32,699 nt of DNA from a bacterium (lineage in GTDB: Bacteria > UBP6 > UBA1177), in assembly GCA_022703485.1 (NCBI GenBank), contig JAKLDO010000035.1, positions 1 through 32,699 of the forward strand. The letters are read 5' to 3'. Positions 17,342 through 23,787 of this stretch are shown one piece after another (within the stretch, counting starts at the first letter, position 1; each line of letters begins with the position of its first letter). The notes below the pieces were generated by a model, which searched no databases, had not been told where the DNA came from, and was given only the letters and a program-made list of their open reading frames with translations. Position numbers and translations under genes: made by a program.

Positions 17342-18310
17342 ATGGGACTTATCAGAGGTATCGCCGAAGCCGTTCTGGAAAAGGCAAAAGTCGAGATGAA
17401 GGATTACATCATCAAGTTCATTGAAGCGGAGAAAGAAGCTGAAAAAGAGGCCGCCGGAAAAGCTGCCGTGATTGCTGAAAAACCTGCGGAACCGGTTCAG
17501 GCTGAAGAAAAGGAGCCTGAGGTTCCTGAAAAAAGAAAGGAAATATTCCCGATAGTTGAAAAAGACCTTGTTAAATACATTTACAGGACAAAACCTGAAC
17601 TGATCTCTATTCCCAGAGAGCTTGCCGACCTCATGCAGATGCTCCCTGTGGGCGAATTCGCATGTTTCATGAAGCTTTTCATCTTCACGACAGAGCAGAA
17701 GAAGAACTTCGGTTACATAGGCAACAATCTGAAAAAGAAGATCGGGCTTGACGCCCTTTCCCCGGAAGAGTTTGAAGAGCTTATTGCAAATCTTGAGGCC
17801 TACGGTCTGATGAAGGTCGAGCAGGTATCGGACAATCAGCGGACTTTCATACTTTACATCCCTTTTGACGAAGAGACCATGTCCGTTTCAGAAATGCCCA
17901 GAACTGAGAAACAGCCTGAGAGGAACGAATCGCGCAACAGCAATCAGCAGAAAAAAGCGCCTGCAAGGAAAGAGCCTGAAAAAGCTGAAAAAAAGACTCC
18001 GGTAAAAGCTGAGCCGGTCAAAGAGGAAAAAGAAGAGGATGACAGGCCCGGCAGATCGAGGATAGGCATGGAGGATGACGAACTTTACAAATCCTACAGG
18101 ACTTTCGTAAACCTCGAGATCGACAAAGCGAAAATGAGGGTGGGCCGCTCAAATTTTGATAAGATCTACATGGAAGCTGTAAAATACATCGATAAGAAGT
18201 ACGGATTCAAGGTCCTTTCTGATTCCGAGAAGTTCAAGGAGCATCTTACCAACTACTACATTTCAGCTTTTGACATCAAATCGTTCGAAGAATGGAAAAA
18301 ATCCAAATGA
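17342..18310 (+). CDS. Unknown protein with a probable winged-helix domain
   Basis: The product has 322 residues and no signal peptide. Residues 1-35 form an amphipathic helix, and 36-68 are Ala/Glu/Lys/Pro-rich. Residues 72-175 look like a winged helix-turn-helix: helices around PRELADLMQMLP, a helix in FACFMKLFIFT, the PEEFEELIANLEAYGLMKVE helix and a beta-hairpin wing. A charged disordered linker (180-243) follows, then a helical C-terminal module (about 245-322) rich in Lys and aromatic residues. This layout recalls DNA-binding replication or partition proteins, but I cannot name a family. GGGAGGA lies just before the ATG. It is third in the group headed by hsp20. Confidence 0.75.
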   Translation: MGLIRGIAEAVLEKAKVEMKDYIIKFIEAEKEAEKEAAGKAAVIAEKPAEPVQAEEKEPEVPEKRKEIFPIVEKDLVKYIYRTKPELISIPRELADLMQMLPVGEFACFMKLFIFTTEQKKNFGYIGNNLKKKIGLDALSPEEFEELIANLEAYGLMKVEQVSDNQRTFILYIPFDEETMSVSEMPRTEKQPERNESRNSNQQKKAPARKEPEKAEKKTPVKAEPVKEEKEEDDRPGRSRIGMEDDELYKSYRTFVNLEIDKAKMRVGRSNFDKIYMEAVKYIDKKYGFKVLSDSEKFKEHLTNYYISAFDIKSFEEWKKSK

Positions 18311-18324
18311 CAGGGAGTTTGGCG

Positions 18325-18573
18325 ATGCTTGATAACAGGATACTATTGAAATCTCTAAATGATATTGATGTCAAACTGATGCTCTGCAAGACTAATTTTG
18401 AATGGGAGCTTCTGGCAAAAAAATATGAAAATGCGGAAAATGAGGTCAAGAAATTTTTCAAGGGAAAAAAGATCCCCGATGAGATAAAGAACGCTCTCGA
18501 CAGCGCAAGAGCCTCGCTCGTGAAGAAAAAAGGAGAGCTTCCGCCCGAAGATCTTTCTGATTTTTTCAAATAA
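18325..18573 (+). CDS. Small helical protein of unknown function
   Basis: The frame opens earlier (18292 and 18307), but I prefer the ATG at 18325, which gives 82 residues, because GGGAG at 18313-18317 lies seven bases before it. An alternative start at 18307 would overlap the previous stop as ATGA. The protein is predicted all-helical with a Lys-rich middle and ends in PPEDLSDFF. It has no Cys pair, signal peptide or known motif. It is the last gene of the hsp20 group; no clear hairpin terminator follows. Confidence 0.6.
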   Translation: MLDNRILLKSLNDIDVKLMLCKTNFEWELLAKKYENAENEVKKFFKGKKIPDEIKNALDSARASLVKKKGELPPEDLSDFFK

Positions 18574-18618
18574 TATCAAACAATTACAACTCACACTTTT
18601 TACAAAAGATATTTTTCT

Positions 18619-18646
18619 TTGACAAACATTATAAGATAAGTATAAA
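18619..18646 (+). promoter_or_regulatory. Promoter of the tRNA-Val/tRNA-Asp pair
   Basis: A perfect TTGACA (18619-18624), a 16-base spacer and TATAAA (18641-18646). The transcript should start near 18653, about ten bases before the tRNA-Val 5' end, as expected for a stable RNA promoter. Confidence 0.75.
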
Positions 18647-18662
18647 CCGTTCCTGTCAATCG

Positions 18663-18738
18663 GGGCGCTTAGCTCAGCTGGGAGAGCATCGGCCTTACAA
18701 GCCGGTGGTCGCAGGTTCGAGCCCTGCAGCGCCCACCA
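18663..18738 (+). tRNA. tRNA-Val (anticodon TAC)
   Basis: A complete cloverleaf is visible. The 7-bp acceptor pairs GGGCGCT with AGCGCCC. The D-arm reads TAGCTCAGCTGGGAGAGCA. The anticodon loop CTTACAA is closed by CGGC/GCCG pairs, and the T-arm GCAGGTTCGAGCCCTGC is intact. The discriminator A is followed by an encoded CCA. The anticodon TAC reads GTA/GTG valine codons. It is 13 bases upstream of tRNA-Asp. Confidence 0.97.
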
Positions 18739-18751
18739 TTGAAGTTTTGGT

Positions 18752-18828
<77 letters not shown>

Positions 18829-18847
18829 TTTTTTTTATCCATACATT

Positions 18848-18875
18848 TTGAATTTTCATTTTTTTAAGATAACAT
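18848..18875 (+). promoter_or_regulatory. Possible promoter of the aminotransferase gene
   Basis: TTGAAT (18848-18853), 16 bases, TAACAT (18870-18875), with the ribosome site GGAG at 18895-18898. Boxes are moderate, but the spacing matches the other sites. Confidence 0.4.
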
Positions 18876-18904
18876 CCGTTGGTTTTTTTACTACGGAGAT
18901 CTCA

Positions 18905-20026
18905 ATGGATAGACCTGCAGGTTCTCTTATCAGTTATATGAGCGGTCTGGTGAAGACGGGCGGCGGCATCAACTGCGCTCAGGGCATTCCCGGTTTCAAT
19001 CCGCCGGAAAAACTTATCGAAGAACTTAAAAAATGTTCGGAACTGCCTGTGCATCAGTATGCCCACGGCAACGGGGTTATCGAACTGCGGGACCTTATCA
19101 GTTCAGAGACCGCAAAACACATCGACCGGGACAATGTTCTCATTACGAACGGTGCGACAGAGGCCATTTCGCTAATATACCTTTATTTAAGGAAAATGAC
19201 CGGTGCGGGGTTCACAACTCTTGCATTCGATCCAGTTTATGAAAGCTATTCCAACCTGCCGCGCATCTATGGTGACAGATTCATTCCGTTCGAAGCTCCG
19301 GCCGGCGGTTCTTTTGATCTTGAAGACCTTGAAAACACGGTGAAAAAAGAGCATGTGAACCTTATAATTCTATGTTCTCCGGGCAATCCGCTTGGAAAGA
19401 TATGGTCAAAAAAGGATATTATTAAACTGCACGGAATTTGCTCAAAATACGGGATCTTTCTAATTTTTGACTATGTCTACAGTGATATTTATTTCAATGA
19501 AGCGCCGTATCTTCCTTATGAACTGATCGATGAAAGGACTTTTTTCGTGTCGGCGTTCTCAAAGATGCTTTCAATAACGGGCTGGAGAGTGGGATATCTC
19601 ATCAGTTCCAAGGAAAATATGCAGGAACTTGTAAAGATCCACGACTACACCGGACTTTGCGCCCCTTCAATTCTTCAAAACGCCATCTGCGGGTACCTCA
19701 GAAAGAACGACATGGGCCGCAAATATCTTGAAGAACTCAGAGGACTCGTTAAAGGGTCTTTTGACATCATGCTTTCTGCTCTTAACAGTTCAGGATTTAA
19801 AAACCCTTCTATTGACGGAGGCTACTTCATCTGGACAGAGATCCCGCCTCAATTTGATAACGGATTCGACTTTGCAATTGAACTCTACGAAAAGAAGAAG
19901 GTAGGCACGGTCCCCGGCATCCATTTCAGCAGAAACGGCAATAAATTCATAAGGATAAGCATCGCCAGAAACTCTGATGAGATCTCAGAAGCCGCTAAAA
20001 GGATCAGGGAATTTGTAAGAGGTTAG
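18905..20026 (+). CDS. Class I/II PLP-dependent aminotransferase
   Basis: This is a fold-type I aminotransferase of the AspC/AatA group, with a length of 373 residues. I choose ATG 18905 because GGAG lies six bases upstream and the 19 residues before it are not family-like. Visible motifs are TNGATEA (81-87, phosphate binding), SPGNPLG with Asn161, DYVYSDI with Asp189 and Tyr192, the Schiff-base Lys220 in SAFSKML, and GWRVGY with Arg228. The substrate-carboxylate Arg is probably in KFIRIS near the end. The substrate cannot be told; aromatic or branched amino acids are possible. Its last 23 bases overlap the convergent gene of the accessory island. Confidence 0.93.
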   Translation: MDRPAGSLISYMSGLVKTGGGINCAQGIPGFNPPEKLIEELKKCSELPVHQYAHGNGVIELRDLISSETAKHIDRDNVLITNGATEAISLIYLYLRKMTGAGFTTLAFDPVYESYSNLPRIYGDRFIPFEAPAGGSFDLEDLENTVKKEHVNLIILCSPGNPLGKIWSKKDIIKLHGICSKYGIFLIFDYVYSDIYFNEAPYLPYELIDERTFFVSAFSKMLSITGWRVGYLISSKENMQELVKIHDYTGLCAPSILQNAICGYLRKNDMGRKYLEELRGLVKGSFDIMLSALNSSGFKNPSIDGGYFIWTEIPPQFDNGFDFAIELYEKKKVGTVPGIHFSRNGNKFIRISIARNSDEISEAAKRIREFVRG

Positions 20027-20486
20027 ACTTACTCATCCTCTCTTCTATAAAATCTTTGATATAAAGGAGCTCATCCTTGTCACCGCTCAAATAAAACTGA
20101 TTCTCATACTTTTTGGTTTTTCCTTCTTCTACAAATTTTGCATTATGATCAATAAACAGCAGTTCCTTCCAGAGAAGTTTCTCCATTTTCACAGAGTTTA
20201 TTTCGCTTATCATTATTTCCGGCTGCCAGTCTCCCGTTACACCGGTTGCAAATGCAATGTGGTTATCAAATAATAGAACATTTGATTTCATTCCAGACTG
20301 ATATGCCAACACAACCCTGGAAGCAACTTTATCTAAGGCGGAAATTAGTTCACAATCAAATTCTGCCAGATAGCCTTCTTTCAATAATTTTTGTTTTTTT
20401 CTTCTTCTTGAAATTCGTATACTAATAATTAAATAGATAATAAAAGCAATAAGGAAACCTATAATTCTGGCAGTTGTCTTACTCAT
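20004..20486 (-). CDS. Single-pass membrane protein of the island (unknown)
   Basis: The product has 160 residues: a hydrophobic helix at about 8-24, a very basic stop-transfer patch (RISRRRKKQK), then a soluble domain of about 120 residues with mixed alpha/beta character, presumably cytoplasmic. No family is recognised. It begins ten bases after the end of peptide segment A (20496-20606), just as different membrane proteins follow segment B. This placing suggests it is the partner of that peptide, possibly an immunity-type protein. Its 3' end overlaps the aminotransferase by 23 bases, suggesting an insertion boundary. Confidence 0.65.
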   Translation of the reverse strand: MSKTTARIIGFLIAFIIYLIISIRISRRRKKQKLLKEGYLAEFDCELISALDKVASRVVLAYQSGMKSNVLLFDNHIAFATGVTGDWQPEIMISEINSVKMEKLLWKELLFIDHNAKFVEEGKTKKYENQFYLSGDKDELLYIKDFIEERMSKSNLLQIP

Positions 20487-20487
20487 C

Positions 20488-20622
20488 TTTTATCCTTATT
20501 CCCATGAATCAACCTCTGGCGGTATGATTCCTCTTTGTTTCCACATTTCATAGGTATTCGACCACAATACTCCATCTTTAGGGGCAAACGGATTTCTGAT
20601 AATCATTGGTCGACCTCTGCCA
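20488..20622 (-). repeat. Direct repeat copy A (peptide cassette)
   Basis: This is about 94 percent identical over 111 bases (20496-20606) to copy B at 21271-21384, by eye 7 differences. Weaker similarity extends on both sides. The copies are in the same orientation about 775 bases apart and flank two membrane-protein genes, so recombination between them would delete or duplicate that pair. Confidence 0.85.
20496..20606 (-). CDS. Small conserved peptide or orphan C-terminal tail, copy A
   Basis: The frame encodes 36 residues from ATG 20606 (AGAGG seven bases upstream). Its core reads RNPFAPKDGVLWSNTYEM, then WKQRGII, PEVD and a final WE. The same frame stays open upstream to 20651 and overlaps the end of the preceding membrane gene. 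The upstream part (FIDGDDGRGRP) also aligns with copy B, so it may be a truncated 3' end of a longer gene, not a whole small gene. Of seven differences from copy B, three are silent third-position changes, which favours a coding role. Family unknown; Trp-rich and mildly amphipathic. Confidence 0.5.
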   Translation of the reverse strand: MIIRNPFAPKDGVLWSNTYEMWKQRGIIPPEVDSWE

Positions 20623-20640
20623 TCGTCACCATCAATAAAC

Positions 20641-20958
20641 TTAAAAATCAAATATTAACACGAAAGGATACATAAAAAGATGTGAAACAATCAGCAGGTT
20701 GATCACGAATATTATTGCCGCTTTCTTTCTTTTTGCGGCAATCTCATCAATAAAAAAACTCGCAATGAAAAAGACTTCAAACATCAGGAACATTATAATC
20801 ATACTCACCTTAAAATATCCATCATACCTTGCCATCACTTCCATTCCTTCCTTGTTTGTTATATAGCCCATCATCCGTGGAAGGTGCTGAAACAGCATGG
20901 AGAGAATCATGTTTATTTCAAGAAGTGCTATGTATATCCAGAAAAGATTCTTTTTCAT
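20641..20958 (-). CDS. Small three-helix membrane protein (unknown), paralogue-like
   Basis: The product has 105 residues with three hydrophobic helices (about 5-22, 48-68 and 80-100) and a basic loop AAKRKK between the last two. It has no signal peptide cleavage site and no known motif. GGAG lies eight bases before the ATG. It follows the 102-residue gene after 13 bases. The two share length, an LF..I.L.EI start, an LP after the first helix and a Lys-rich loop before the last helix, so they may be diverged duplicates. Base composition is AT-rich compared with the neighbours. Confidence 0.6.
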   Translation of the reverse strand: MKKNLFWIYIALLEINMILSMLFQHLPRMMGYITNKEGMEVMARYDGYFKVSMIIMFLMFEVFFIASFFIDEIAAKRKKAAIIFVINLLIVSHLFMYPFVLIFDF

Positions 20959-20971
20959 TTTAATTACTCCA

Positions 20972-21280
20972 TCATTTTGGTCCGGTTGTAAAAAAGAAAA
21001 TCGTAAAAAATATTAAGCATATTCGAAACAAAAAAAACAAAGCAATTTCTTTCTTTATATCCTTGAATCTTGAATAAAAAAATCCAGTCAAAATAAAAAT
21101 TACATGGTTCAAACACATGAATATAAAAAACAAAATAAATAAATCCCTTAGTTCTGATGAATTCTTATATTCATATGGTAAAATCATCAGTGTAAAAATT
21201 GATAAATAACTAATTTCTGCAATTAAAATAAATTTGAAAAACAGCTTGTTATCTTTAATTTTATCAGCTATTACTCCCAT
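20972..21280 (-). CDS. Small multi-helix membrane protein (unknown)
   Basis: The product has 102 residues, very rich in Phe, Ile and Leu, with about three hydrophobic helices (13-32, 46-68 and 78-98) and a Lys-rich loop near 70-76. The ATG at 21280 lies inside the last codons of peptide copy B and overlaps it by ten bases. Its ribosome site (GAGG) is made from the peptide's own PEVD codons, so translation is probably coupled. The gene is extremely AT-rich, the strongest compositional outlier of the window. No family is recognised. Confidence 0.6.
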   Translation of the reverse strand: MGVIADKIKDNKLFFKFILIAEISYLSIFTLMILPYEYKNSSELRDLFILFFIFMCLNHVIFILTGFFYSRFKDIKKEIALFFLFRICLIFFTIFFFTTGPK

Positions 21281-21400
21281 GGATCAACCTCTGGCTTTAT
21301 GATTCCTCTTTGTTTCCACATTTCATAGGTATTCGACCACAACACTCCATCTTTAGGAGCAAACGGATTTCTGAAAATCATTGGCATTGGTCTTTCAGAA
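21261..21400 (-). repeat. Direct repeat copy B (peptide cassette)
   Basis: Partner of copy A at 20488-20622. Identity is highest from the RNPF codons to the PEVD codons and falls outside them; copy B also has a six-base CATTGG duplication just upstream of the core. Confidence 0.85.
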
Positions 21401-21432
21401 CCATGGTCTTCATAAAAGGAAAGGCTCTTCAT
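21271..21432 (-). CDS. Small conserved peptide, copy B (53 aa)
   Basis: An ATG at 21432 opens a 53-codon frame starting MKSLSFYEDHGSERP and carrying the shared core RNPFAPKDGVLWSNTYEM, then WKQRGII, PEVD and a final WE. It begins nine bases after the stop of the 82-residue gene and its last ten bases overlap the start of the membrane gene at 21280, as in a tight operon. The ribosome site (CTGGA) is weak. It may be a real small protein or the surviving tail of a larger toxin-like gene. No signal sequence, no Cys. The near-duplicate is at 20496-20606. Confidence 0.55.
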   Translation of the reverse strand: MKSLSFYEDHGSERPMPMIFRNPFAPKDGVLWSNTYEMWKQRGIIKPEVDPWE

Positions 21433-21441
21433 TCCAGATCT

Positions 21442-21690
21442 TTAATGAATATTTTCCGGATGCAAAGTAGTCTGTGTCTGTCTTAAAATAGAAAAAAGCC
21501 TTTGCATTTCAACCATTCCGCTTGTTTTTGAACTTTTTCCCGTTTTTGCACCTATTTCGAGAAGGGCATCAACTACTTTCCAGTCATACTTTAATTGCGA
21601 TAATTCTTGATCCTTGATTTTGCAAAGTTCAGAAGCGGCATTCTTCCACTGATCTACAACAGCTTTCATCTGTTCTCTTGTCAAACTCAT
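21442..21690 (-). CDS. Small partner protein of the nucleotidyltransferase (antitoxin-like)
   Basis: The product is an 82-residue, mostly helical protein with no transmembrane segment. It overlaps the nucleotidyltransferase stop by four bases, so the pair is translated together. The pattern of a charged N-terminal helix (REQMKAVVDQWK), a DALLEIGAKTGKSSKTSG segment and a final VEMQRLF helix matches, from memory, a small protein often encoded next to AbiEii-like transferases. It shows no HEPN motif (R, 4-6 residues, H). I infer an antitoxin or accessory role from context; it has not been shown. Confidence 0.65.
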   Translation of the reverse strand: MSLTREQMKAVVDQWKNAASELCKIKDQELSQLKYDWKVVDALLEIGAKTGKSSKTSGMVEMQRLFSILRQTQTTLHPENIH

Positions 21691-22247
21691 TTCATACCCA
21701 GTATTTTCTTAGTTTTAGAAATTATTTCAGGTTCTTCCTTTAATTCTGCCAATATTTCAAGATGTTTCATAATATAAATTCTATCAAGTGAACTTTTCTG
21801 TCTTTTTTCAATACCTTCAGCATCGATCCAATCTTTGGGTCTTGAAGCAAAAGCCTTCATTATAAAAAGATCTTCCGCAGAACAAATTTTTAATTTGACC
21901 CCTTTCATAAATTCAAAATGGGATGCCCTTGATATCATTTCTTCTTCAAACGGTAAAGCTCCAAACGAAATATCAAGCGGAATTCCATTAGAAGATTGAA
22001 TCAGGAGAACACGGTTTTTTAATGAAAACTCCAATGCGCCGTCAATTCTTGCATTAAAAGAAGCAAGGATCTTTTCTGCAAAATACTGTTCGCTGCCCAC
22101 CCCTGTGAGAAGTGTGAGATCAACATCGTGTGTTGTGCGCGGTTCACCCCTGCATTGATTCGCAAGACCGCCTATTATGCAGAAATTCCATCCTTGAGAA
22201 TCAAAAAAATCACTGATTTCCTGAGCCGCTTTAAAAATAAGATTCAT
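21687..22247 (-). CDS. AbiEii/AbiGii-like nucleotidyltransferase
   Basis: The product is a nucleotidyltransferase-fold protein of 186 residues, counted from ATG 22247 (a TTG two codons earlier is also possible). The key motif runs IIGGLANQCRGEPRTTHDVDL, with the Gly26-Gly27 pair and metal ligands Asp41 and Asp43. Later conserved parts are PLDISFGALPFEEE and CSAEDLFIMKAFASRPKDWIDAEGI, typical of stand-alone AbiEii-type transferases. Such proteins act in toxin-antitoxin or abortive-infection pairs by adding nucleotides to tRNA or proteins; the target here is unknown. The downstream 82-residue gene overlaps it by four bases. A promoter-like site lies just upstream. Confidence 0.85.
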   Translation of the reverse strand: MNLIFKAAQEISDFFDSQGWNFCIIGGLANQCRGEPRTTHDVDLTLLTGVGSEQYFAEKILASFNARIDGALEFSLKNRVLLIQSSNGIPLDISFGALPFEEEMISRASHFEFMKGVKLKICSAEDLFIMKAFASRPKDWIDAEGIEKRQKSSLDRIYIMKHLEILAELKEEPEIISKTKKILGMK

Positions 22248-22278
22248 TATCAAACTGCCACTTTAAAAACTCTATGTG

Positions 22279-22306
22279 ATTATATTTTAAAATATATAAT
22301 AGTAAA
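22279..22306 (-). promoter_or_regulatory. Promoter of the island operon
   Basis: On the minus strand TTTACT (22306-22301), a very AT-rich 16-base spacer and a perfect TATAAT (22284-22279). The transcript would start near 22272, about 25 bases before the nucleotidyltransferase ATG. All island genes down to 20004 lie in the same direction with short gaps and could share this transcript. Confidence 0.55.
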
Positions 22307-22323
22307 GGATGAGATCTATTAAT

Positions 22324-23787
22324 CTATCTAGATCTTTCGAGAACTTTGTAGAGGGTGAATCCTGACCGTTTTTCTATTTTTTCCATCTTCTGGATCACTG
22401 TTTTCATAGCTTCGAGGTCGCAGTTTTCAGTTTCAACCGGCCAGTTTTCGCAGAAAAGGACCGTGAAGAATTCATCGTCAGAGAGAAAATAATCATTTTT
22501 CAGGATGCATCTGTCAGCTCTTTCCTTACAGTTGTCAGGGTCGGATCCTGCAAAGAAATCAAGAGGATAGACAGAAATGTTCATGTTTTTTGATGAGATT
22601 ATGTATTTCTGGATATGCGGAGTCGGAGTTCCGATCACAGCACCCGGCGTTGAGATCTCCGCCCGCTTCAGAAGAGCCTGAATGTCGCTGTATCCGCTCC
22701 AGCCCGCAGACCTCACACCGTAACCGCTCACAGAAACTGCAGAAAGAACAACCACGGCAAAAGTGACAGCCGCAGTTCTTTTTGAGATCGAAAGAAATAG
22801 CGTTATCAGTGAAAAAACAACGGAAGGAAGCATGTAATATTCGAATTTCTTCGGGAAAAGCATGAAAAAGACTATCAGCACGAAATTGGATAGAAGTATG
22901 GATCTGACCTCAGGAAGATCTCTGTTATTTCTAAAGACCGCAACCGAGGAAATGACTACCACAAGAAAAACTGCAAAAGCCGCCGTTTTTGACATCCCGG
23001 CACCTGCGATTGAAGCGATATTTGAAAAAGGAAGTGCCGCGGAAGCTGAATTCCAGTTCAGAAGATCGTTAGAGATCTCATAAAAAAGGTCGTAATGATG
23101 AGGAACGAAAGTCTGGAAAAGAAGGGGCGAAATGAAAAGAACAAAAGCTGAAAACCAGACAGCGCAACCCTTGACATCCTTTTTAAGGACCATTTGAAAA
23201 AGAAGAACCGGAGCAAACGCCACAGCAGTCTCCTTGAACCATACAGCGATCGCAAGAGAAAATGCCGAAAGCACAATATTTAAATATTTCCGGTCACTTA
23301 CCGCAAGAAGCCAGATAGAAAGAAGTGAAAAGAATATGAACGGAGATTCAGCCTGACCGGTGACACCGTAAACGAACGAGCCCGGAAGAACGATCCAGAC
23401 AAATGACGCGGCAATGGAGCTTTTAAAACCTGCTCCCGCTTTTGACATCAGCAGGTATATCATCACCGGAATTCCGGAAGAGAAAACCATCGAAACCGCT
23501 CTCACAGCCGAAAGCTGTTCCATTCCGGCTTTTATCAGCAGTGCTCCCAGCCAGTTGAAAAGAGGAGGAAAAAAGAACAGGTCCGTTGAATTGTAAAGGT
23601 TCAGCCAGCCGCCATTATCAGCAATGTTCCTTGCACATATCGAGTAAGCCGCCTCATCGTAAGCCGGAGGAACCTGATCTTTGAAAATAATTTTTACGGC
23701 TATTGATACTGTGAATAATATCAGGGATATAGATATGTCCCTGCGATCTTTCAGGAACTCAGAAAAGGATCTCAATCTTGCTTTCAT
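22324..23787 (-). CDS. Membrane glycosyltransferase, GT39/ArnT-like
   Basis: This 487-residue polytopic membrane protein has about ten hydrophobic helices and a soluble C-terminal domain from about residue 370. The first periplasmic loop carries the acidic pair DEAAYS (Asp44-Glu45), the hallmark of GT-C enzymes that use lipid-linked sugars, and the following WLNLYNSTDLFFFPPLFNW resembles the dolichyl-phosphate mannosyltransferase/ArnT group. It probably transfers a sugar from a polyprenyl-phosphate donor to a lipid or protein outside the membrane; the acceptor is unknown. Its start overlaps the end of the SurA-like gene by 29 bases. A GAGGG lies directly against the ATG, so a TTG four codons later could be the true start. 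Confidence 0.82.
   Translation of the reverse strand: MKARLRSFSEFLKDRRDISISLILFTVSIAVKIIFKDQVPPAYDEAAYSICARNIADNGGWLNLYNSTDLFFFPPLFNWLGALLIKAGMEQLSAVRAVSMVFSSGIPVMIYLLMSKAGAGFKSSIAASFVWIVLPGSFVYGVTGQAESPFIFFSLLSIWLLAVSDRKYLNIVLSAFSLAIAVWFKETAVAFAPVLLFQMVLKKDVKGCAVWFSAFVLFISPLLFQTFVPHHYDLFYEISNDLLNWNSASAALPFSNIASIAGAGMSKTAAFAVFLVVVISSVAVFRNNRDLPEVRSILLSNFVLIVFFMLFPKKFEYYMLPSVVFSLITLFLSISKRTAAVTFAVVVLSAVSVSGYGVRSAGWSGYSDIQALLKRAEISTPGAVIGTPTPHIQKYIISSKNMNISVYPLDFFAGSDPDNCKERADRCILKNDYFLSDDEFFTVLFCENWPVETENCDLEAMKTVIQKMEKIEKRSGFTLYKVLERSR

Noticed and set aside
20488..21432. A CRISPR array or insertion-sequence remnant to explain the repeats
   Set aside because: There are only two copies, about 775 bases apart, they are protein-coding in the same frame, and no terminal inverted repeats or transposase are seen.
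21442..21690. HEPN toxin partner of a minimal nucleotidyltransferase
   Set aside because: The R-x(4-6)-H motif is missing and the protein is too short, so a HEPN/MNT pair is not supported.
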